Source: Candidatus Zipacnadia bacterium (GTDB lineage: Bacteria; Armatimonadota; Zipacnadia; Zipacnadales; UBA5352). Taken from it: a stretch of 33,509 bases of DNA. The stretch covers positions 1 through 33,509 of the forward strand of contig JALGVE010000007.1 of assembly GCA_029820045.1 (NCBI GenBank), written 5' to 3'. The notes under the pieces were generated by a model, which was given only the letters and a program-made list of their open reading frames with translations, searched no databases and was not told the origin of the DNA. Positions 1 through 6,600 of the stretch are shown here, one piece after another. Position 1 is the stretch's first letter; each line of letters begins with the position of its first letter. Both the position numbers and the translations under genes were made by a program.

Positions 1-72
1 CCAGGCACTGAGCCGGTGCGCGTCGTGGTCGTAGACGAGCACGGCAACCGGGCATGGACGAATCCGTTGTGA
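1..72 (+). CDS. C-terminal fragment, possibly of a PHP/CehA-type metallohydrolase
   Basis: Frame 1 is open from the window edge to the TGA at 70-72 and encodes 23 residues ending in RAWTNPL. A short beta strand followed by D-x-x-G-x-x-A-W-(T/S)-N-P is a common C-terminus of PHP-domain, CehA/McbA-like metallohydrolases in environmental bacteria. The identification rests only on this tail and on memory of the family, so it is weak. No start or catalytic residues are in view. Confidence 0.4.
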   Translation, partial: PGTEPVRVVVVDEHGNRAWTNPL

Positions 73-189
73 ACGGCGGGGAACGGGGCAACAGCCAACG
101 GCAAGAACCGCAGACACGCGGAGAACGGCAACGACAATAGATGGGGAAAGGACGAATAACCGAGGCGGGAGGCCACCCCCTTAGAGGGG

Positions 190-209
190 GCGCGACATTC
201 CTGTCGCGC
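190..209. repeat. Palindromic hairpin, gcgcgaca/tgtcgcgc type
   Basis: An 8-bp perfect stem (190-197 with 202-209) closes a 4-nt loop, ttcc. It is a variant of the GACA...TGTC hairpins 60 bases downstream and probably belongs to the same dispersed repeat family. It sits in non-coding DNA before the phosphoesterase gene. Confidence 0.7.
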
Positions 210-251
210 ACATTAGTTGGGGTGGTGGGGAGATCACTGGAACTTGCAAAC

Positions 252-329
252 GACCAACGGCCGCCGACAAGAATGTCGGCGCCCCTGTACATGACCAACG
301 GCCGCCGACAAGAATGTCGGCGCCCCTGT
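252..329. repeat. Two direct copies of a 37-bp hairpin repeat
   Basis: Two identical 37-nt units at 252-288 and 293-329 are separated by 4 nt. Each contains the palindrome gccgaca-agaa-tgtcggc, a 7-bp stem with a 4-nt loop, flanked by gaccaacg and gcccctgt. They fill most of the non-coding 73-394 stretch. The structure is REP-like: short, GC-rich, palindromic, intergenic and duplicated. No protein-coding content was seen between 73 and 394. Confidence 0.85.
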
Positions 330-394
330 GAACAGGACTCATTTGCCCTTGGAGACAGACGGGAAGGCGCAGGTCAGAGAAAGGGCTGAGTGCC

Positions 395-952
395 ATGAAG
401 ATCGGGCTGATAGCCGATACCCATGGGAACCTGGAGGGCTGGGAGCGGGCGTGGGAAGTCGCGCTGCATGACGCCGACCTGATCCTCCATGCGGGGGATG
501 TGCTCTACCATGGGCCGAAGTTCGAGCCCGCGCCCGGCTACGCTCCCAAGGCGCTGGCCGAGGCTATCAACGCCTTCCCGGCGCCTGTGCTCATCGCGCG
601 CGGTAACGCAGACTCGGACGTGGACCAGCTTGTGCTCGATATGCCGGTGCAAAGCCCCTACGTGTTCGCGCAGGTCGAGGGGCTGCGTATCCTGGTCGCG
701 CATGGGCATATCCAGCCGCCGGACGAACTGATTCGCCTGGCGCAGCGGTGGGCTGTGGACCTGCTCCTCACCGGGCATACGCATGTGCCGACGGTAGCGC
801 GCTACGGGGACCTCACTCACGTCAACCCGGGCTCCGTGACATATCCGCTGGCGACGGAGGAGACGCTGCGGCATACGACCTGCGGGACCTGGGACGATGG
901 CGAGGTCACGCTGTACGACCTCCAGAGCGGCAGGCCGCTGAGCCTGGGTTAG
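395..952 (+). CDS. YfcE-like metallophosphoesterase / phosphodiesterase
   Basis: This is a 185-aa calcineurin-like phosphoesterase of the small YfcE/MJ0936 type, which hydrolyses phosphomono- or phosphodiesters using two metal ions. Metal-binding motifs appear in order: D8-x-H10, G34-D35-V, G70-N71-A-D, the H103-G-H105 segment and the terminal G127-H-T-H130. NPGS at 144-147 is also typical of YfcE. Length fits the family and there is no signal peptide, so it is cytoplasmic. The ATG at 395 follows a purine-rich ribosome site (agaaaggg, 378-385). It stands alone, with repeat-rich DNA on both sides. The in vivo substrate cannot be inferred. Confidence 0.92.
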   Translation: MKIGLIADTHGNLEGWERAWEVALHDADLILHAGDVLYHGPKFEPAPGYAPKALAEAINAFPAPVLIARGNADSDVDQLVLDMPVQSPYVFAQVEGLRILVAHGHIQPPDELIRLAQRWAVDLLLTGHTHVPTVARYGDLTHVNPGSVTYPLATEETLRHTTCGTWDDGEVTLYDLQSGRPLSLG

Positions 953-1053
953 GGCCGGCTTCCGCGACGGTTGGTGTGCCCAGCGCAGACCACTGACGAA
1001 CCGTGCAGGGGTCATCCAGGGCGGTGGGCGGTTGAGGGGTGGCTGAGGCTAAG

Positions 1054-1132
1054 CAGGTCCGCGCCCTGCATGGGCCGGGCTGCCATCTTCGCCAAGGCTT
1101 GGGCGCCCAAGAAAGCCCGGCCCCTCCATACG
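1054..1132. repeat. Repeat element sharing two blocks with the insert in the 3615-8834 gene
   Basis: Block 1054-1067 (14 nt) is identical to 4948-4961, and block 1113-1132 (20 nt) is identical to 4860-4879 inside the giant coding sequence. Between them lie an interrupted stem (ggccgggct 1073-1081 with agcccggcc 1114-1122) and an inner 14-nt perfect palindrome (cttgggcgcccaag, 1098-1111). This looks like a compound palindromic repeat; no ORF here is credible. Confidence 0.65.
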
Positions 1133-1198
1133 ACAACGATCTGCCGGACAGTAGGGCGGGCCTGCGACCGGCACTGACCGCGAGGGGGGGGGCAGCGC

Positions 1199-1230
1199 CT
1201 GGGTTGGCGCGCTCAGGCGCGCCAACCCAG
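1199..1230. repeat. Perfect 14-bp-stem hairpin between convergent genes
   Basis: Arms 1199-1212 and 1217-1230 are perfectly complementary around the 4-nt loop tcag. It lies between the convergent ends of the phosphoesterase (952) and the isomerase (1356). There is no T-run on either side, so it is not a classical intrinsic terminator, although it could stop or stabilise transcripts from both sides. Confidence 0.8.
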
Positions 1231-1232
1231 TG

Positions 1233-1286
1233 CCTCCAGTATGGGGACGGCCCCGCAAGTGTGCGGGGCCGTCCCCATGCTGGAGG
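1233..1286. repeat. Very long hairpin, 25-bp stem and 4-nt loop
   Basis: Arms 1233-1257 and 1262-1286 are complementary over 25 bp with one T-G position (t1240 opposite g1279) and a 4-nt loop. It starts 2 nt after the preceding hairpin. It is the strongest fold I found in the window. No poly-T tract follows. Bidirectional termination or mRNA 3'-end protection is possible but inferred. Confidence 0.85.
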
Positions 1287-1355
1287 GTCCCGCGGAGCGG
1301 GACGCGCTGCCCGGAGCGCGGCCAACCGACGCACAACGCCGCTGCGGAGCGCGCG

Positions 1356-2204
1356 CTAGGCGTTGACCTGCTCGATAAGGCCGCTCAGGTAGTCGTAGGC
1401 CTCGCGGAGCTTCTCCTCGGTGGTGATGCCGACGGGCTTTGTGCAGTACCCGCCGCGGAAGTCCTCCAGGTCGAGGTACCCCTCGTAGCCGTAGTCGGCG
1501 AGGGCCTGGATGATCATCTCGAAGTCGGCGATGCCGCCCTCCAGCGAGGCGTTGTCCCAGTACCAGCCTTTGTCTTCATCGTAGAGCCAGCGCATGTTCT
1601 TAGCGTGCACGTGGGCGAGGTAGGGCCCGAGCATCTCGACGCCCATGCGCCAGTTCTCCATGCCTTCGAGGACCATGTTGCCGGGGTCGAAGATGACGCC
1701 GACATGCGCGGGGCTGAAGTGCTCAACGATGCGCATGGCGGCGCTCGCGCTGGGGCAGATGGTGCGCGAGTGCAGCTCGATGAGGGCCTTCAGGCCGTGG
1801 TCGGCGGCCAGCTTCTCGATGGTGCGGTAGTCCTCGATGACCTTGGTGCGCAGCTCATCGTAGTGAACGCTGCCGTCGTAGCCGGAGGAGCCGATGCGGA
1901 GCATAGGCGCGCCCATTACCTGGGCGGCCTTCATCAGCCGCTCGATCTTCTCGAAGTCGCCGGTGTCAGAGCTGGTCCCCAGCGACGGGATCTCCAGCCC
2001 GTATCTGTCGGCGACCTCCCTGGCCCGAGGAGCGTCCTCCTCCAGGTTCGTCAGGCTGACGTGCCACTGCTCGCCGGAGTCAAAGACGCGGTCCTCGTAT
2101 CCGACGGTCCACTCAATGCCGGTGTAACCGATCTCGGCGACCTTGGCAGCCGCCTCCTCGCGGCGGTAGTCGGGCAGGACGATGGAGTACACGCCTAACT
2201 TCAT
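1356..2204 (-). CDS. Sugar phosphate isomerase/epimerase, xylose isomerase-like TIM barrel
   Basis: This is a 282-aa TIM-barrel protein of the AP-endonuclease-2/xylose-isomerase-like superfamily, whose members isomerise or epimerise sugars or inositols with a divalent metal. Likely metal ligands are E143 (ALIELH), D173 (IFDPGN), H198/H200 (AHVHAKN) and E247 (LDLEDF). GYTGIEW near 27-32 is the usual first beta-alpha unit. An in-frame extension upstream reaches 2321, but the ATG at 2202-2204 follows a strong ribosome site (gaaaggggg) and opens with the expected first strand (KLGVYS). It is cytoplasmic and divergent from holB. The exact sugar substrate is unknown; a second paralogue lies at 16741. 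Confidence 0.88.
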   Translation of the reverse strand: MKLGVYSIVLPDYRREEAAAKVAEIGYTGIEWTVGYEDRVFDSGEQWHVSLTNLEEDAPRAREVADRYGLEIPSLGTSSDTGDFEKIERLMKAAQVMGAPMLRIGSSGYDGSVHYDELRTKVIEDYRTIEKLAADHGLKALIELHSRTICPSASAAMRIVEHFSPAHVGVIFDPGNMVLEGMENWRMGVEMLGPYLAHVHAKNMRWLYDEDKGWYWDNASLEGGIADFEMIIQALADYGYEGYLDLEDFRGGYCTKPVGITTEEKLREAYDYLSGLIEQVNA

Positions 2205-2302
2205 GGGATACGACCCCCTTTCTGCGAGAGCGCTTCGCCGCGGAGCTTCGGGGCACCTCCCCGCGCGCAGACGGGGCAGGTCCATCGGCGGAGGGCTTGG
2301 AA

Positions 2303-3553
2303 ATGAACAGTGTGATGTCATTCTCTAAGGTCGTCGGCCACGAGCAAGCCATCGAGGTGCTGCGGCGGGCCATCCACACGGGCCACCTGCCGCAAGCGTA
2401 CCTGTTCGTGGGGCCGCCGAACGTGGGCAAGGCGCTGGTGGCCAAGGAGTTTGCTAAGGCCGTCAACTGCGAGAGGCTGGGGGAGCCGGCCAGCCCGGAG
2501 GAGGTTGACGCCTGTGACGAATGCCACAACTGTGTGCGCATCGAGGAGGAGAATCACCCGGACTTTCAGTTGCTCAAGCCCGCGGTTATGATGGAGGTTA
2601 CGGAGAAGCCGCCGCCACGAAGTAAGCAGCGCCCCAGGAAGGTAGAGGTGTTCATTGAATTACCTGATGGGCTCATTTATACCGGGCAAATCAGCGACCT
2701 CATAACCCACGCCAGCGCCAAGCGGGCGGCCGCTCGGTGGAGGGTGTACATCATCACCTCGGCGGAGCGGCTGAAGTACCCCGAGGCGCAGAACAAGCTG
2801 CTCAAGACGCTGGAGGAGCCGCCGCCGGCCACGACCTTCGTCCTCACAACGGCCCACCTCTCAGCGCTGCTGCCCACCACGGTGTCGCGATGTCAGATTA
2901 TCAAGTTCCACCCGCTGGCCATCGGGGAGATGCGCCGGGCGCTGGGGGAGCGGTTCCCTGACCTGCAGGGGGAAGTCTTGCAGGCCGCGGCGGCGATGTC
3001 GGGAGGACGGTACGGCCGGGCGCTGCACGTGCTCGAAAGACGTGAGGCGCTCAAGATGCGCGAGGAACTCCTGGACATGGCTGCGGAGACGGCGGGAGCG
3101 CCGCTGGTGCAGTCCCTCCGGTTCGGCGAGAGGCTGGCGGACCTTGCCAAGGAGTGGTGGGAGAAGGTAGAGGAGCAGATCCCTGAGGACGAGGCAGCCG
3201 AAGGCACCAAGGAACATAAGGAGGCTGAGCTTCGAGCCGAGGGCCTGCAGAAGCTGTTCAAGGCAAGCCCGGACCGCATTCAGCGCATTGTGCTCAGTGA
3301 GCTGCTGGATGTGCTGCAGAGCTGGTACCGGGACCTGACACTGGTACGGGTGGCGCCGGAGTCGGAACTTGTCATCAACGCCGACAGGCGAGAGCAACTC
3401 CTGGAGCTGGCGCAGCAGTACTCCCCGGCCGCCATCTCGCGTGCCTCAGAGGTCATCGAGGAGGCGCGGCGCGAGCTACGCGGGAACGCGAACCTGCGGC
3501 TGGCGTGCGAGGTGCTGACGCTCAAGCTGATCGCGGCACGGCGGCGACGATAG
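2303..3553 (+). CDS. holB: DNA polymerase III subunit delta prime (clamp-loader)
   Basis: This is a 416-aa clamp-loader AAA+ subunit that helps load the sliding clamp on primed DNA. Features in order are the opening VVGHEQA, a Walker-A-like GPPNVGKA (37-44; the usual Thr/Ser after Lys is Ala), four zinc-ligand cysteines (C56, C71, C74, C77), the LLKTLEEPP segment (166-174), and S195-R-C, the delta-prime/DnaX sensor motif. A charged, proline-rich insertion at about 100-140 separates the zinc region from the next core strand. A TTG at 2297 and an ATG at 2315 are alternative starts; the ATG at 2303 sits about 8 nt after ggagg. It shares a 98-bp divergent intergenic region with the isomerase. DnaX is less likely because the protein is short and Walker A is degenerate. 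Confidence 0.88.
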   Translation: MNSVMSFSKVVGHEQAIEVLRRAIHTGHLPQAYLFVGPPNVGKALVAKEFAKAVNCERLGEPASPEEVDACDECHNCVRIEEENHPDFQLLKPAVMMEVTEKPPPRSKQRPRKVEVFIELPDGLIYTGQISDLITHASAKRAAARWRVYIITSAERLKYPEAQNKLLKTLEEPPPATTFVLTTAHLSALLPTTVSRCQIIKFHPLAIGEMRRALGERFPDLQGEVLQAAAAMSGGRYGRALHVLERREALKMREELLDMAAETAGAPLVQSLRFGERLADLAKEWWEKVEEQIPEDEAAEGTKEHKEAELRAEGLQKLFKASPDRIQRIVLSELLDVLQSWYRDLTLVRVAPESELVINADRREQLLELAQQYSPAAISRASEVIEEARRELRGNANLRLACEVLTLKLIAARRRR

Positions 3554-3614
3554 GACGGGCAACCGCGGCGGCACCCATGATCGCAGACATCGGATTGTCA
3601 CGGGGTGACTCGAT

Positions 3615-6600
3615 TTGAGGCTAACAGCTTCGTGCATGATCGCCAGCAGCCTCGTGCTGAGTTCAGTTGTGCAGGTCTTCGCTGCGCCATTCGGGCCGAA
3701 GTGGACCGAGCAGTGGACCGAGGTCTCGGTGATCGGAGAGCCGGCAGTCACGCGCCACGACGACGGCGCGCTGGAGATTGATGCGACCCCGAAAGAACAC
3801 GTCTGGTACTTCGGCGGCGAGGAGATGCACGACTTCGCAGTGAGCGCGAAGGTCAAGTTCCTCAGCGCTGAGGGCAAGTACTCCGGCTTCAGCATATTCC
3901 TGCGTTGGAACGGGCAGGTCTGGAACGAGCGGGACGGGTTCTGGGTCTACCTACGGCCCAAGTACCGCAGCCTGTTTGTGCAGAAGGTCGCGGATGGGAA
4001 GCTCGACGACGAGTTCGCTAAGCGGGTGCAGGCCAAGCGCCCTCAGGCGACGCCCGTCGGTGAGTGGATGACGCTGCGCTGCGAGGCGCGAGGGCGCAAG
4101 ATCGAGGTCTACCTGAACGACGAGTTACACCTGTCGGTGACCGATGAGGGGCTGTTCCCGATCCTGAGCGGCAGGATGGCGTTCGGCGTCGGCGATGCGC
4201 ATGTGATCGTGGCCGATGTGACGCAGACGAACCTGGAGCAGAGCGAGAGGATTACGGGCGTCACCTACGAGTATCTCAACAAGCCGAACCGGGGAGACGA
4301 GAAGGCAACTATCCTGACCGACGGTAAGGTCAATCCACGCGAGGAGCAGGCGTTCTGGCGGATGCTCGGGGCGCGGCCGGAGATTCTCTTCGACCTGGGC
4401 AAGGAGTACTTCATCACCAGGATGGCGCTGAAAGCGGTCTCCTCGCCGGCGGTGAACATCGCCTCCGCGGAGATACAGGGGAGCGCCGACAAAGAGACCT
4501 GGGAGACGCTGGCGGTGCTTCAGAACAAGGATGGGCGGAGGGCGGAGGCCGAGCATCAGATATCGGGGCCGGTGCGGAGGGTCGCAAGGTACGTGAAGCT
4601 GATTCTGAACCGCCCGGCGGCGGACCAGGACGTGGAGCTTGGTGAGGTGGAGTTCTACGGGCGGGAGCCGTCCGAGGAGGATAGGCTGGCAGCCGTGGCG
4701 GCGGCCTACGAGGTCGGGCCGGAGATGCCGGAGACGACCGAGGCCGAGCGGCATGATGATCATTTCTTCTATCTGACCGGAGACGGAATGCGGGTGGCGA
4801 TAGATAGGGAGCATGGGTTGGTGGGGGGAGTCTGGAGGCGGGAGCAAGGGGCCGAGCTGAAGCCCGGCCCCTCCATACGGCAGGGGCGCCGCACAGGACA
4901 GGGGGGCGAGGTGAAGCCCGGCCCCTCCCAACGGCAAGGGCGCGGCACAGGTCCGCGCCCTACAGAGGCGGGTGGGGCGCGCAAGACGGAGGAGAAGTGC
5001 ATCGAGCGGCTGGCGGATAAGTACTTCCTGGCGACGCGGGCGGAGGATGTCGAGGCCAGCGAGTACGACGACAAGGTTGAGAAGGTGCTGGAAGACCGCG
5101 CGGGCGGGCCGCTGCGGCTCAGGTGCTCGAACCCGAAGCTGCCGGACGTGATCATCGAGAAGACCTACAGCCTCAGCCCTGACGGGAGGCGGCTCATCAA
5201 GCGGGTGGCATTCACCAGCACCTCCCGGGCGCCCGATCGGTTCCTGACTCCCGCGGCGGGCGGGGTGCTGCCCGAGGATTTCCGGCGCGGCGGGGTCTAC
5301 ATGGGCTGTGATAGGGGGCTGGGGGCGCGGCTGTTCGCCGACGAAGTGACCGTCCCGAGGCAGATCGGCGCGCTGGGGGCGCGGAACGCGAAGGTGGTCA
5401 TCTTCGAGCGCTATGACCTGGGCTGGGGCCTGGCGCAGTATCGCTACAAGATCAATGACCATTACTGCCGGCCGGTGACCTCGCGCTGGCATGAGAAGGA
5501 GAACCATCCGCCTATCTATCTGCCGAACGGCTGGGAGTTCGGGCTGGCGACGCTGCACCTCGCGCCCGGGCAGCAGCAGTCCACCGAGACGCAGCTTGCG
5601 CTGTTCAACGGGCGGCAGTATGACTTCTACGGGATGTATCGGAACCTGCCGGAGGTGGCGGAGGCGTTCGGTGCGGTCGAGCGGCCGGCGTGGGTAGGGG
5701 ACCTCAAGACCGCCTGCAACGTGGCGCTCAACCCGCTGACCGAGGACCTCACCGGGCCGCTGCTGCCGGTGCAGCGGACCTTGCAGATGACCGAGACCGG
5801 GGACCTGTGGAACCTGACGCACATCCACGGCGTGTGGGGCGAGTGGTTCACCGAGGGCGTGGTCACCAACGGCTACGGGGCGAAGATAGATACGCAGTGG
5901 CTGAAGGATTACATCGCGGCGGTCCATCGGATGTCACCGCGCATCAAGCTGGGCGTGTACACCTGGGCGTGGGCGGTGCATCCGCGCTCGAAGGTCTACC
6001 GCGAGCACCCGGAGTGGTTCATCACCACCGACCGGAACGGGCAGGTCTTCAGCGCGTACTCTAACATGGTGCTCAACCACGCGCGGCGGTTTTCAGTCGC
6101 GGAGAGCATGGACGAGCTGATTGATGAGTTCGCCCACGTAATGCGGGACTTCGGGGGCGACTTCTTCTACCTGGATGGAGGCGGCGGCGGACAGAACCTG
6201 ATTGACTGGGAGCACCTCGGCTGCGACCAGGACTATGACTACGAGGAGTTGTATCGGCGGATACGCGAGGTGACGCGCGCCTGCGGCGAGGATAAGGCGG
6301 TGTGGTTCAACGCGCGCACCGGGCCCTACTGGGACATCGGCTACTATGAGGGCATAGACCGGATGCTGCACGCGGCGACCTGGCGGGACTCGGCGGACGG
6401 GCTGACGGCGGTGAAGATACGGCAGGCCTACGATCCCGGGCAGGTCGTGGTGCCGCTCTACTGGCGGACCGGCACCATGCCGTTCTTCTCCAACTACTGC
6501 ATCGGCCTGGGCATCACGCCCTCGCGGCCGCTGGGGGCGGACGACCAGCGCAAGAAGCTGCCGTTCATCGAGGCTGCGTACGAGACGCGAAAGATGCGCT

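Noticed and set aside
1233-1286. Rho-independent terminator
   Set aside because: Strong stem but no T-run on either strand, so listed as a repeat hairpin.
1230-2198. 322-aa plus-strand ORF
   Set aside because: Opposite the isomerase with its conserved metal ligands; starts inside the intergenic hairpin.
4125-5927. 600-aa minus-strand ORF
   Set aside because: Antisense to the giant secreted protein gene, Arg/Pro/Leu-rich shadow composition, and no domain recognised; a product of high GC.
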